This document shows positions 36,439 to 46,149 of a DNA stretch of 64,000 nt, one piece after another (positions within the stretch are counted from its first letter, which is position 1; every line of letters starts with the position of its first letter). Source of the stretch: Streptomyces plumbidurans (GTDB lineage: Bacteria > Actinomycetota > Actinomycetes > Streptomycetales > Streptomycetaceae); NCBI RefSeq assembly GCF_019857225.1, contig NZ_JAFJSY010000014.1, positions 62,001 through 126,000 on the forward strand. Reading direction: 5' to 3'. The notes beneath the pieces are model-generated. The model saw only the letters and a list, made by a program, of their open reading frames with translations, was not told the origin of the DNA and did no database searches. The translations under genes and the position numbers were made by a program.

Positions 36439-39400
36439 TTCCGGCTCCAGGGCGTCGGCATGCAACCCAGTGACAGACTCCCATGTTGGGCTCCAGCAGA
36501 TCGCTCAGCAGCGTGTCGTCATCCACGACCCTAGACCCTACGCGGTACTTCATGGGCCATCCCGTCTCGGGGTGCCTGCCCAGTGGCGACAGCGTGTAGT
36601 TGGGAATGGTCTGCCCTGGCCCGTAGATCTGGACCGGTTCGATTCTTCCGTTGCCAGCGGAAATGATCAGACCGATCTTTGCGTCGAGCCTCCTGCCGTC
36701 CTTCACATACATGTATACAGATGTGCCTTCAGGAACTTCGAAGGTGCCATGCCCGTAGTACCCACCGTGGCCGTGTAGCACGACGCCATCGGTCCGTGCG
36801 GGCTGCATCCCTAGCAAAGGCTGCGCGATGCCAGCACTCGGATGGCTGAGCTTCACTCCCCGGAACAGGTTCCTGCCCCACGCCCACGCCGGCCTGATCA
36901 GGTTCCCGAGTCCGCCGGTGAGGGCGCCGACGAGGAGGTCGCCCGGGGTGGTGGGCTGGCATTGGGCGGTGTTGATGGCCCAGGTCAGGCCTGCTCCGAT
37001 GGCGGCGTCGGTCACCGTCGCGACTGCGAGGGCCCTGCCGCCCTGCAAGCCGAGTTGGGTGGCGAGGCTGGTGCCTGCGGGAGCGAGGAAGCCGCCGACG
37101 GCTCCGACAACCGCGCCTTCCCCGGTGGCCGCGGCGAAGTCGCCCCAGTCGAAGTCGTCCTGGTGTGAGAGGGCGTAGACGCCGCCGCTGACGACGGCTC
37201 CGATGGCCGCGCCGATGCACATCGGGCAGTTGCCGGATGGGTCGGCCAGGTTGCCGGGGTCGTTGTCGGCGTAGTTGTAGGCGGACTGGTTGGGGTTGTC
37301 CGCTGCGGATCCGATCGGGTCCTGGGTGGTGAAGCGGCGCTGCGTGGCGTCGTAGGAGCGGGCCCGCAGCTGGAGGCGGTCGGGGAGGTACTGGTCCTTG
37401 TACTGGCCGGTGTAGCCGTAGGGGCTGGTCTGGCCGTTGGTGATGGTGGCCTTGCCGGTCGGGGTGCCCCAGGCGCTGTAGCTGTAGTGGTAGTTGTCTG
37501 CGCCGGCCGCGCTGTACACGGCGCTGACGGAGTGCTGGCGGTCCTGGGTGAAGTAGTAGCTGCCGGCGGTGCGGTCCATCGAGCGGGCCGTGCCGTCGGG
37601 GTCGTACTGGTAGTCGGCAACCAGTGCACCAGAGGCGTTGGTGTCGGTGGCGATCTGGGGCAGGGCGTTGTTGAGGTCCCACAGGGAGGTGCCTGCGAGG
37701 GTGTTGTTCTTCTTGACGCTTGCGCGGTTGCCGTCGGCGTCGTAGGTGAACGCGTAGCTGTTGCTGCCGATGGTGGCGGTCTTGACCCGGCCTGCGGGAT
37801 CGTACGCGTAGGTGCCGTCGTCGTCCTTGGTCTGGTTGCCGTCGGCGTCGTAGCCGTACGACGTGGTGGTGGTGCCGTTGGTCGTCGACAGCAGTTGGTC
37901 GCCGGCGTCGTAGGAGTTCGTGGTGGTGGAGCTGGACGTGCTCGCCGTCTTGAGGTTGCCGACCTTGTCGTAGGCGTAGGTGGTGCCCGCGGTGCCGGTC
38001 AGACACGACGTGGCCGAGGTGTCCGTGCAGGTGTGGTTCATGCGGCCCGCGTCGTCGTACGCGTAGCGGGTCGGGTAGCCGGTGCCGGGCTTGTCGGCGA
38101 TCAGGCGGTTGTTCTCGTCGTAGGAGTAGGTGTTGCTCAGTGTCGGTGTGGTCAGCGTCGCCAGGCGCCCGGCCTCGTCGTAGGTGCGGTTCTCGGCGCG
38201 GGCCGTGGAGGTGGGCAGGGTGACCGCCGTGAGGTTGCCCGCCTTGTCGTAGCCGTATGAGATGGCCTTGCTGTTGGTCGTCTGTGTCTTGGTCCGGCCG
38301 ACCTTGTCGTAGGTGTAGCTGGTGGACCGGCCGTCCGGGTAGGTGCGCGACTTGAGGGTGTCGTCGGTGTTCCAGACGTAACTGAACGGCTTGCTCTGGC
38401 CCGGCGCCGTGATCGTGAGGATCTTGTCGTCGTCGTCGAAGGTCAGGCTGCGGGTGCCGGTGGCGTCGGTGACGGTCTTGGGGCGGCCCGCGTCGTCGTA
38501 GAGGTAGGTCTGCTTCGCCGTGCCGTCCGAATACGTGATCTGCGTAGGCAGGTTGCGGGCGTCGACCGTCGTGATGGTGGTCTGAGCGCGGGCGTTGGTG
38601 TACTTGGTGCGGTTGCCGTCGAGGTCGTACTCGTACGAGACGGTCTTGCCCAGCGGGTTCTTGACCGACGTCAGCTGACCCTCGGCGTTGTGGCCGTACG
38701 TCGTCGTGTGGGTGTTGGCGTCGGTGCTCGTCTCAACGAAACCGGCCGTGTCGTAGGTGAAGCTGGTGGACCCGGAGTCCGGGGCGGTAACCGTCTTCGG
38801 ACGGTTGAGCTCGTCGTACTCGTAGACGGTCTGCTTGTTGCGGGCGTCGGTGACCGTCGAGACGTTGCCGACCGGGTCGTAGCCGGTGGACTGCTGGTGG
38901 CCGAGCGGGTCCGTGAGGGTGGCGGGGTTGCCTGCCGCGTCGTAGCCGTAGGACCAGGTGTACTTGGCCGGGTCGGCGCCGGTGGCATTGCCGCGCGGGT
39001 CGACGGCGGTGGCGAGGTGACCGTCGTCGTCGTAGGTGTAGGTGGTGCGCTCGGCTTCCGGCGAGACCTCGGCCGACAGGTGGTTGTCGTCGTCGTACTC
39101 GTAGGAAGTGACGTAGCCGGCCCAGGTCTTCGATGTCCGCAGCCGGTTGTCGTCGTCGTAGGTCAGCGTCATGCCATGGCCGAGACCGTCGGTCGTCTTG
39201 ACCACGCTGCCGTTGTCGTCATAGGCGACGCTGCGGGTGTGGCTGAGCGGGTCGGTGACCGACAGCGGGCGGTTGTCGGCGTCCCACGTGAAGGCTGTGG
39301 TCTTGCCCAGCGGGTCGGTGACGGTCTTGCGGTTGCCGACCTTGTCGTAGCCGATGGTCCAGGTGAAGTCCGCCGCGGTGGCTCCGGGAGCGTGGCCGCG

Positions 39401-39842
39401 GGCCGTGACCACCTGGGTCTGGTTGCCCGCCTTGTCGTACCGGTAGGTGACGACGGCGCCCCGGCGATTGGTCTCCTGAGCCAGTCGGCCCGCCGCGTCG
39501 TACCCCAGCGATGTCTGCTTCTGCGCCGGGTCCGTGACCGTCTTCAGGCGGCCCGCGTCGTCGTAGTCGTATGTGGTGGTGCGCTTGAGCGCGTCGGTGA
39601 CCGTGCGGAGGTTTCCGACGTCGTCGTAGTCGTACGAGGTGGTGTGGCCGCGGGCGTCGATGATCGTCTTGATGCGATCGGCGTCGTCGTAGGTGTAGGT
39701 GGTCGTGTACTTCGCCGGGTCCGCCCCGCTGACGTTGCCGCGCGGGTCGACGACCGTGCTCAACCGCCCCGACGGGTCATAGGTGTAGCTGGTCCTGTAC
39801 CCCTGGGGCGTGGTGACCGACTTCAGGCTGCCGTCGGCATTA
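36431..39842 (-). CDS. Rhs repeat toxin, 3' part after frameshift (core repeats and C-terminal toxin)
   Basis: About 1135 residues that continue the upstream Rhs gene in another frame. Dozens of YD repeats (YTYDDADRI, YDYDDVGNL, YEYDELNRP) build the Rhs shell. The core ends with the conserved LRARSYDATQRRFTTQDPIG and NYADNDPGNLADPSG. Then follow a hydrophobic Gly/Ala segment and a variable C-terminal domain with LHGHGGYYGHG, VPEGTSVYMYV, YGPGQTIPNYTLSP and LSDLLEPNMGVCHWVACR. That tail resembles the Stv (putative adhesin) family found at the end of polymorphic toxins. Without the frameshift repaired, this part has no proper start codon of its own. Confidence 0.75.
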
Positions 39843-41903
39843 GGCGTAGGTGGTGGTCTTGCCGCGCGGGGTAGTGACCGTCTCCAGTAGCCGGCTGGTG
39901 GGGTTGTACCCGTAGGAGGTCTTCTTGCCCAGCGGATCCGTGACGGAGGTGAGCTGGTCGTTGGTGTAGCCGTACTCGTAAGTGTTGTACTCGCCGTCCG
40001 TGTACGAGGCGACATTGCCGTTGGCGTCGTACGACCAGCCCTCGTCGGAGGCGGAGTTGGAGCGGCCCTTGAGCCGGCCGGAGCTGTCGTAGTCGAACTG
40101 CGTCTCGCGGATCTCCGCGTCAATGGCGCTGGTGCGGTTGAAGAACTTGTCGTAGCGGTAGTAACTCTTGCCGTTCAACGGGTCGATCTGCGTGAACAGG
40201 ACGTTCTTGTAATAAACGTCCGTCCACACACCGCCGTCCGGCGCTGTGACGTCGACCTGGTCGAACACACCGTTCTTGGAGTACGCGAATTTCGTGTCGT
40301 GGCCGAGGGCATCAGTCTGGGTCAGGACACGGCCCTGGGTGTCGTAGACGTTGAACGTGACCTGCTTGCCACGCGCGTTCGTCACCTTGTTCAGGCGTCC
40401 TGACGCGTCGTAACCGTAGTTTTCCGTCTTGCCGTCCAGCGCGGTCACGCCGGTCAGCTGATCGCCGGTGTAGCTGTAGTCGACGATTCGGCCGTCCGCG
40501 AGCGTCACCTTGTCCAACAGGCCGCCCACGTAGGCGAGCTTGGCCGCATGCCCGGCCGCATCCGTGATCGTGGTGGGCCTGCCGTCGGTGTAGGACAGAT
40601 CCAGACCACGTCCGGTCCGGTCTTTCACCGCGGTCAACTGCCCCGAGGCGTTGAAGCCGTACGCCGTGTGGTCGGCAGTGGTCAGCTTGTAGCCGCTGCC
40701 GTCCGCGACCAGCGTCGAGCGCGCCTCGCCCGGCGTCGTGAACGTCCCGCCCGACTTCTTGATGTACGTATGACGAGATCCGCCCTCACCGATCAGCACC
40801 GCGTCGCCGTTGGCCCCGATCTGCAGCCGCGTCTCCCACGGCAGCTGCCAGCCCTTGCCGAGCGCACCGGTGAGGGTGTTGTCGGAGGAGTACACCCGTC
40901 CGACCGACAACGGCACACCCGGCGACGGGACCTGTGCGTCGCTGAACGCCTCCGTGAACGCACCCGTCGCCGTGTTCACCGGATCGGCACGCATCACCGT
41001 GGTACCGGCCGCGCCGCTCGCGTCGCCGCACACCGCGCTGCACGCGGCGCCGTCGGGCAGAGACGGGACGATGTAGAACATGTTGTACGAGCCGCAGGAC
41101 TCGGTGTCCGTCGGATCGTCCGTCACCGTGGTGCAGGCCCAGACGGTGTAGCTCGGAACCTGCTGCGTGCAGTCGGTCGTCGGTACCGTGAACGAGGCGT
41201 TGACCACGGGAAACGTCTTGTCCGTGTTCAACGTCGGCGCTTGGACCGTTTGCCCGAAGTCGTAGGTCTGGACGTCGTCGTTGCTCAGCCGGCAGCCGTA
41301 GTAGTCCACCTTCCAGCGGACCTTTACCGGGTGCACCTCGGTGTCCGCACCGCCGGACTGCCAGATCGCCGCCGACACCTGCACCGGCTCACCAGGCACC
41401 GCCGCACCAATGTGGTTGCCCAGCGCCATCAGCCAACCGCCCTGCTGCGCGGCCGTGTTACCGAACGGGTCGGCTGACACCTGGTACAGGGCACCACTTG
41501 AATACGACGCCGCAGCGGCCGCCCCGGCACGGGTCGTGAAAGAGGCCCGACTGACCGTGCCGCCCGATGCGGCAGGGATTCCGGGTGGCTTGGGGCCCGG
41601 AGCTGTCAACTGGCGCTGATTCTGCCTCAGCAGAGCGATCTGGGCAGCCGTCGCTGGCTTGCTCCTCGTCGTGGCCAGACCGCGCGGCTTCACCGGCTTC
41701 GCACGGCCCCTGGTCTGCTCACGCCGCTGCTCGGGAGTGACCGCTTGCCGGTGCGCCGCAGGCTGAGGACCCCGATACGCGTGATTGTCGGCTCCCGAAC
41801 TGCCATCGGCAGTCACCTTGATGAGCCAGCCGCCGCCCGCGACGACGGACAGCACCAACAGCACGATCAAAATGCGCGCACGCGCAGACACAGAGGTCAG
41901 CAT
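39840..41903 (-). CDS. Rhs repeat toxin, 5' part (frameshifted at its 3' end)
   Basis: 687 residues with an N-terminal membrane segment or uncleaved signal (ILIVLLVLSVVAGGGWLI), a basic Gln-rich linker, a beta-rich domain with several Cys, the Rhs entry motif DPVNTATGAFTEAFSDAQ, and the first YD repeats. It stops at TAA 39842-39840 inside the run TTTYA; reading on one base later gives NADGSLKSVTT, which should follow a Tyr. The gap equals loss of two bases from an expected TAC AAT. The N-terminal membrane segment suggests display at the cell surface. Confidence 0.8.
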   Translation of the reverse strand: MLTSVSARARILIVLLVLSVVAGGGWLIKVTADGSSGADNHAYRGPQPAAHRQAVTPEQRREQTRGRAKPVKPRGLATTRSKPATAAQIALLRQNQRQLTAPGPKPPGIPAASGGTVSRASFTTRAGAAAAASYSSGALYQVSADPFGNTAAQQGGWLMALGNHIGAAVPGEPVQVSAAIWQSGGADTEVHPVKVRWKVDYYGCRLSNDDVQTYDFGQTVQAPTLNTDKTFPVVNASFTVPTTDCTQQVPSYTVWACTTVTDDPTDTESCGSYNMFYIVPSLPDGAACSAVCGDASGAAGTTVMRADPVNTATGAFTEAFSDAQVPSPGVPLSVGRVYSSDNTLTGALGKGWQLPWETRLQIGANGDAVLIGEGGSRHTYIKKSGGTFTTPGEARSTLVADGSGYKLTTADHTAYGFNASGQLTAVKDRTGRGLDLSYTDGRPTTITDAAGHAAKLAYVGGLLDKVTLADGRIVDYSYTGDQLTGVTALDGKTENYGYDASGRLNKVTNARGKQVTFNVYDTQGRVLTQTDALGHDTKFAYSKNGVFDQVDVTAPDGGVWTDVYYKNVLFTQIDPLNGKSYYRYDKFFNRTSAIDAEIRETQFDYDSSGRLKGRSNSASDEGWSYDANGNVASYTDGEYNTYEYGYTNDQLTSVTDPLGKKTSYGYNPTSRLLETVTTPRGKTTTYA

Positions 41904-42056
41904 TCCCCCACCTCGTACACAACGCGCACATCACTGGTCACTCTGTGCACGACTAGTGATCATTTGATGTTCATGTCCATCAAAGATCAAGAGAGGGTCC
42001 GACCGATTTCGTCTAGATTGCGAATGATCGCCGGATGGCTTTACAGAATCATTACT

Positions 42057-42662
42057 TTAAAATTGAACCCCCCGGCCCCCCTTCCCCCGATAACCCCGCT
42101 TCCCCCGAGCCTCCCTCAACCCCCGCCCCCACCACACCAGTTGATCCAGCATCACCTTCGCCGCAGCGTTGGCCGCCGTCGGGTCCTTGAGGCGGCCCCC
42201 GTCGAAGGAGGTGGCCGCGTTGTGGAAGGAGACCGTGTCGCGGAGGGTGACTGTGTGGAGTTCGGCGAAGACCTAGCGGAGGTGTTCTACTGCGCGCAGG
42301 CCGCCTGAGATGCCGCCGTAGGAGACGAAGGCGACGGGCTTGGCGCGCCATTCGGTGAAGTGCCAGTCGATGAGGTTCTTGAGGGCGGCCGGGTAGGAGT
42401 GGTTGTACTCGGGGGTGAGTACCACGAAGGCGTCGGCGGCGGCCAGTTTCGGGGTGACGGCGGACAGGGCCGCGCGCGCCTCGGTGGTCGGGGCGAAGGT
42501 CGTGGGCAGGTCGGCCTCCGCCACGTCCAGCACGGTGGGGGCCAGGTCGTCCCGGTCCCGCATCCGGTCCAGGAGCCAGTCGGCGACGACGGGGCCGAAC
42601 CGCCCGTGACGGTTGCTTCCGACGACGACGGTGACGGCGAGGGGCGCTTCTGTGATCTGCAT
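42057..42662 (-). pseudogene. NAD(P)H-dependent FMN reductase broken by one stop codon
   Basis: The frame encodes a 201-residue FMN reductase (PF03358 type): VVVGSNRHGRFGPVVADWL, LTPEYNHSYPAALKNLIDW, VSYGGISGGLRAVEHLR. A TAG at 42275-42273 follows, after which the same frame continues with recognisable family sequence (VFAELHTVTLRDTVSFHNA, and LKDPTAANAAAKVMLDQLVWW) to TAA 42059-42057. Related proteins have Leu at the stop position, so one T-to-A change (TTG to TAG) explains it. The flavin-binding first part would still be made as 129 residues. Start ATG 42662 with no clear ribosome binding site. Confidence 0.75.
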
Positions 42663-42966
42663 GCCTCACACCCTCGTACCTCGACCTTGCTTGAGGTCAA
42701 GCCCGCGCCGCGGGCGCCGGGTCACCCGTTCACACGCCCGCCCTGCGCCCTTCGGGTGCTCTTGAGGCATCCCCCGCCCCACGCCGATGACCTGCGAGAA
42801 GTCCCCCCGAGTCACCCGCGCGCGCACCGACCTGACACCCATTCACCACGTTTCTGACGCCCCTTCAGGAAGCGGGCTCGGCGCGCTGCGACTTACCTCG
42901 GAAAGGCAACAGGACAACCCACAGGACCAACAGGCACGACACCGAAGACAGCTCGGAGGAGCACCG
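42663..42966. other. Gene-free interval
   Basis: About 300 bases between the divergently oriented FMN reductase relic and the secreted protein gene. It should carry the promoters of both. No terminator, repeat or small gene was recognised. Confidence 0.5.
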
Positions 42967-43482
42967 ATGCGACGTACCGCCCGACTGCTGACCGGCACCG
43001 CGCTCGCCGTCGCAGCCGCAGGCCTCCTCACCGCGCCCGTGTACGCGGCCGGCGGCGCCAGCCTGGAGGTGTTCCCCTCCTCGGCCGTACCGGGCGGCCA
43101 GGTCACCGTGAACGCCGCGGGCTGCGCGGGCGGCACGGCGGCAGGGGACGCCGGCTCGGTGGGCGCGGGCGTCTTCACGCTGGCGCCGAGCGCGCACGAG
43201 AACGAGGCCATCGGGCAGTTCCGGGTGCCGTCGAGCGCGCAGCCGGGCACGTACGAGATCGTCGCGAAGTGCGCCGAGGGCGGCCGGCCGATCAAGGGCG
43301 ATCTGACGGTGGCCCCGGCCGAGGCGCGCGGACAGGCGCCGCGCGGAAGTGTGAAGACGGGGGTCGGCGGCGCTCTGGGCCCCGATCCCGTACAGACCGC
43401 GGCAGGCGTGGCGGCTCTCGCCGTCGCCGCCGCGGGCGGTACCTGGCTCCTGCATCGCCGGGCGAGAGGCGACGGGATCTGA
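42967..43482 (+). CDS. Secreted, C-terminally anchored surface protein
   Basis: A 171-residue protein with a signal peptide (RRTARLLTGTALAVAAAGLL, cleavage near VYAAGG), an extracellular beta domain of about 90 residues with two Cys (AAGCAGG and AKCAEG) that probably form a disulfide, a Gly/Pro linker and a C-terminal membrane helix (TAAGVAALAVAAAGGTWLL) followed by basic residues. The tail looks like that of a sortase substrate, but no LPxTG or LAxTG motif is present. ATG 42967 has GGAGGA six bases upstream. A class F sortase gene lies 154 bases downstream on the same strand. Confidence 0.75.
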   Translation: MRRTARLLTGTALAVAAAGLLTAPVYAAGGASLEVFPSSAVPGGQVTVNAAGCAGGTAAGDAGSVGAGVFTLAPSAHENEAIGQFRVPSSAQPGTYEIVAKCAEGGRPIKGDLTVAPAEARGQAPRGSVKTGVGGALGPDPVQTAAGVAALAVAAAGGTWLLHRRARGDGI

Positions 43483-43542
43483 CGGACACCCTCCGCTGTC
43501 CGTCCACCGGTACCGCATGTCCCTCCCCCTCCGGGTCCGACG

Positions 43543-43615
43543 CCCCTCGCGGCCCGGAGGGGGACCGGGTCCGTCCGCTCCCCCTCGCGGCCCGGAGGGG
43601 ACCGGGCCCGTCCGC
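43543..43615. repeat. Two-copy direct repeat between surface protein and sortase
   Basis: Two adjacent copies of about 36 bases start at 43543 and 43581. Both contain CCCCTCGCGGCCCGGAGGG, then GACCGGG and CCGTCCG. Each CCCCTC/GAGGGG pair can fold back on itself, so the copies may form short hairpins ahead of the sortase gene. Confidence 0.7.
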
Positions 43616-43636
43616 CCAGTCCCGCAGGAGGCCCGC

Positions 43637-44257
43637 GTGCGCCGAATCAGCAACACCGCGATAGGTGCCGTCACCGTGATCGCCCTGTGCTCGGGCGCCT
43701 GGCTGCTCGGTACGGACACCGGGGCGCAGGCCCCGCCGCAGCCGTCCGCCGCGCAGGCCCGCACCGGCAAGGGGGGCGAACCACCCGCAGCGCCCGCGCT
43801 GCCGCCCTCCCCGCCCGACCGCATCCGTATCCCCTCGATCCGGGTGGACGCCCCCCTGATGGGCCTGGCCCTCACCCCGTCCGGCAGCCTCGACGTGCCG
43901 CCCGCCGCGCAGAAGAATCTCGCCGGCTGGTACGAGGCCGGCACCACCCCCGGCGAGCGCGGCACGGCCGTCGTCGCCGGCCACGTCGACAACTCCCGGG
44001 GCCCCGCCGTCTTCTACGACCTCGGCGCCCTGCAGAAGGGCAGCCGTATCGAGGTGGCCCGGCGGGACGGCAGCACGGCGCTGTTCGCGGTGGACGCGGT
44101 CGAGGTGTACGACGCCCGCCACTTCCCCGACGCCAAGGTGTACGGGGCCGCCGCCCGCCCCGAGCTGCGGGTGATCACCTGCGGCGGGGGATATTCACGC
44201 TCGACGGGCTACAAGGGGAACGTGGTGGTGTTCGCGCACCTCACCGGGAGCCGCTGA
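43637..44257 (+). CDS. Class F sortase
   Basis: A 206-residue sortase with an N-terminal membrane anchor ([18 protein letters not shown]), a Pro-rich linker and a C-terminal catalytic barrel. The catalytic His is in [13 protein letters not shown], the Cys in [11 protein letters not shown], and the Arg is probably in [16 protein letters not shown]. Sortases cut a sorting signal and attach proteins to the wall; class F enzymes are typical of actinobacteria. GTG 43637 follows CAGGAGG by five bases. Its last 17 bases overlap the end of the converging phosphotransferase gene. Confidence 0.88.
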   Translation: MRRISNTAIGAVTVIALCSGAWLLGTDTGAQAPPQPSAAQARTGKGGEPPAAPALPPSPPDRIRIPSIRVDAPLMGLALTPSGSLDVPPAAQKNLAGWYEAGTTPGERGTAVVAGHVDNSRGPAVFYDLGALQKGSRIEVARRDGSTALFAVDAVEVYDARHFPDAKVYGAAARPELRVITCGGGYSRSTGYKGNVVVFAHLTGSR

Positions 44258-44774
44258 CGACGGCCGCCGCGATGGTGCGCGCACACTCCAGTGACTCGGT
44301 GTGCGTGGTGTCGACCTCCATGTCGTAGACCACGCCCTGGTGCGCCAGCTCCGCCTGCTTCCGCGCCATTCCGTGCACCCGGTCGCCCCGCGCGATCTCC
44401 CGGCCCTCGGCGACGTCGGCCTCGCAGCGCACGCCGACCCACAGCACGTCCAGGCCGTCCAGCACCGCGCGCCACTCCTCCTGGGAGTGCGGCCCGCCGA
44501 GGAAGACGTCGTCGACGATGATCCGGGCGCCCGCACGCGCGGTCGCCGCGGCCCCCTTCCGCCACGCCGTCTGCAGCGTCGTGAAGTCGGGTCCGACGCT
44601 CACCCCGCCGTCCGGCGAGACCAGCGCGGCCCGCAGGGACGCGGGCAGGGAGTCGACGAACGCGTCGATCGCGAAGGCCAGCCACGGCTCCGGCAGGACC
44701 TCCTGCAGACACCGCAGGATGCCGGACTTGCCGGAGCTCGATCCACCGTTGAGCACGATCACCTGAGTCGTCAC
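44241..44774 (-). CDS. cpt: Chloramphenicol 3-O-phosphotransferase homologue
   Basis: A 177-residue P-loop kinase very similar to the Streptomyces venezuelae chloramphenicol phosphotransferase. Walker A is GGSSSGKS at residues 10-17, the catalytic Asp37 is kept in FAIDAF, and [36 protein letters not shown] and [14 protein letters not shown] follow the known enzyme closely. It would phosphorylate the C3 hydroxyl of chloramphenicol using ATP. No chloramphenicol biosynthesis genes are nearby, so it may be a stand-alone resistance gene or act on a related molecule. It overlaps the converging sortase gene by 17 bases. Confidence 0.85.
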   Translation of the reverse strand: MTTQVIVLNGGSSSGKSGILRCLQEVLPEPWLAFAIDAFVDSLPASLRAALVSPDGGVSVGPDFTTLQTAWRKGAAATARAGARIIVDDVFLGGPHSQEEWRAVLDGLDVLWVGVRCEADVAEGREIARGDRVHGMARKQAELAHQGVVYDMEVDTTHTESLECARTIAAAVVSGSR

Positions 44775-44877
44775 CCGGCCACCGTAACGTCAGGGCCGTA
44801 CGCATCCGGCCTCACACCGCCCTCCCCCACCTCCCCCGGAACCCTCACACCCACCCCCCGCCCCCGAAGAGGGCAGC

Positions 44878-44915
44878 GTTCCGCGCGGGAAACAGTGGTG
44901 ATGCTGCCGGGAAAC
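44878..44915 (+). promoter_or_regulatory. Putative GlnR operator of the nitrite reductase operon
   Basis: Four elements with exact six-base spacers: GTTCC (44878-44882), GAAAC (44889-44893), GATGC (44900-44904), GAAAC (44911-44915). Both GAAAC elements are perfect and stand 22 bases apart, as in known GlnR boxes. The site ends 22 bases before the first gene of the operon. GlnR is the global nitrogen regulator of streptomycetes and controls nir and nas genes. Confidence 0.7.
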
Positions 44916-44937
44916 ACCGGCACCGCACGCTCCAGAC

Positions 44938-46149
44938 ATGACCTCGAATACGCGTGTGGTGGTGATCGGCGCCGGGCTCGCGGGCGTCCGTCTCGCCCGG
45001 CGGCTCGGTGAGCTCGGCACGCCCGTGACGCTGATCGGCGAGGAGGAGCACCGCCCGTACAACCGGGTGCTCCTCGCCGAGGTGCTGGCCGGGCGGTACA
45101 GCCCGGACGTCATCGCGCTGCCCGCGCCCGCCGAGCTCGTCCGCGGCCGGGTCACGGGCATCGACCGCGAGGTGCGCGCCGTACACCTCGCGGACGGCTC
45201 GCAGACCACATACGGCACCCTCGTGCTGGCGACCGGCTCGAACCCCGTACTGCCGCCCCTGCGCGGCCTGTTCACGCCGGACCACGTCCTGCCCGAGGGC
45301 GTGCACGCGTTCCGCACCATGGACGACTGCCTCGGCCTGTCCAAGGCCGTACGGCCGGGCGTGAAGGCGGTCGTCATCGGCGGCGGGCTCCTCGGGGTCT
45401 CCGCGGCCCGCGCGCTCGCCCGGCGCGGCGCCCAGGTCGTCCTCGCCCAGCAGTCCGAGCGGCTCATGGAGCGCCAGCTCGACCCGAACGCGTCGAGGCT
45501 CGTCGCGCGGCATCTGGGCGACCTCGGCGTCGAGGTGCACACCGAGTGCCGGGTACGCGACGTGCGCTGCGTGGGCGGCGCCGTCCGCTCGGTCGAGATG
45601 CACGACGGCTACGCCCTCGACGCCGACCTCGTGGTCCTGGCCTGCGGGGTCCACCCCCGCGTCGGCCTCGCGCAGAACGCGGGCCTGGACGTGCGCAAGG
45701 GAGTCGTCGTCGACGACGAACTGCGCACCTCCGACCCGCACATCCGGGCGATCGGCGACTGCGTCCAGCACGACGGCACCGTGTACGGGCTCGCCACCCC
45801 GGCGCTCGAACAGGCCGATGTGCTGGCCGAGTTGCTCGCCGGGCGGACCAACGCCCGCTATTCCGGCACCCGTGCGCTGACCCGGCTGACGCTGGCCGGC
45901 GAGGGCTTCTTCGACCTCGCCGCGTTCGGCGAGACGGAGCCGCGTCCCGGGGACGACGTCGTCCAGCTCACGGACGCCACCCGCGGCACCTACCGCAAGG
46001 TCGTCGTCCGCGACGACCGCCTGGTCGGCGGGGTTCTCGTCGGCGAACTGGGCACCGTCGGCGCGCTCGCGCGCGCCTGGGAGGGAGCAGAGCCGCTCCC
46101 GAACGACGGCCCGCTGCTCCACCTGCTCACCAACGACGGAGGCTCCTGA
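44938..46149 (+). CDS. FAD/NAD(P)-dependent reductase of the nitrite operon
   Basis: A 403-residue flavoprotein with FAD-binding VVIGAGLAGVRLARRL near residue 7, YNRVLLAEVLAGR, ATGSNPVLPPLRG, NAD-binding VVIGGGLLGVSAARALARRG near residue 145, and the FAD end motif IRAIGDCVQHDG. It resembles the N-terminal reductase part of NirB and NasB-type electron donors. Its stop overlaps the nirB start by one base, so it is co-translated with nirB. A likely job is to feed electrons to nitrate or nitrite reductase; NasA here lacks its own reductase subunit, which makes it a candidate donor (inference). ATG 44938 has no clear ribosome binding site. Confidence 0.85.
   Translation: MTSNTRVVVIGAGLAGVRLARRLGELGTPVTLIGEEEHRPYNRVLLAEVLAGRYSPDVIALPAPAELVRGRVTGIDREVRAVHLADGSQTTYGTLVLATGSNPVLPPLRGLFTPDHVLPEGVHAFRTMDDCLGLSKAVRPGVKAVVIGGGLLGVSAARALARRGAQVVLAQQSERLMERQLDPNASRLVARHLGDLGVEVHTECRVRDVRCVGGAVRSVEMHDGYALDADLVVLACGVHPRVGLAQNAGLDVRKGVVVDDELRTSDPHIRAIGDCVQHDGTVYGLATPALEQADVLAELLAGRTNARYSGTRALTRLTLAGEGFFDLAAFGETEPRPGDDVVQLTDATRGTYRKVVVRDDRLVGGVLVGELGTVGALARAWEGAEPLPNDGPLLHLLTNDGGS

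Noticed and set aside
39820..39850. Programmed +1 frameshift in the Rhs gene
   Set aside because: The site GCC-TAA-TGC offers no good slippery pairing, and a missing Tyr points to loss of two bases instead.
38690..39874. 394-codon plus-strand frame across the Rhs gene
   Set aside because: Antisense of the YD repeats; composition reflects the repeats only.
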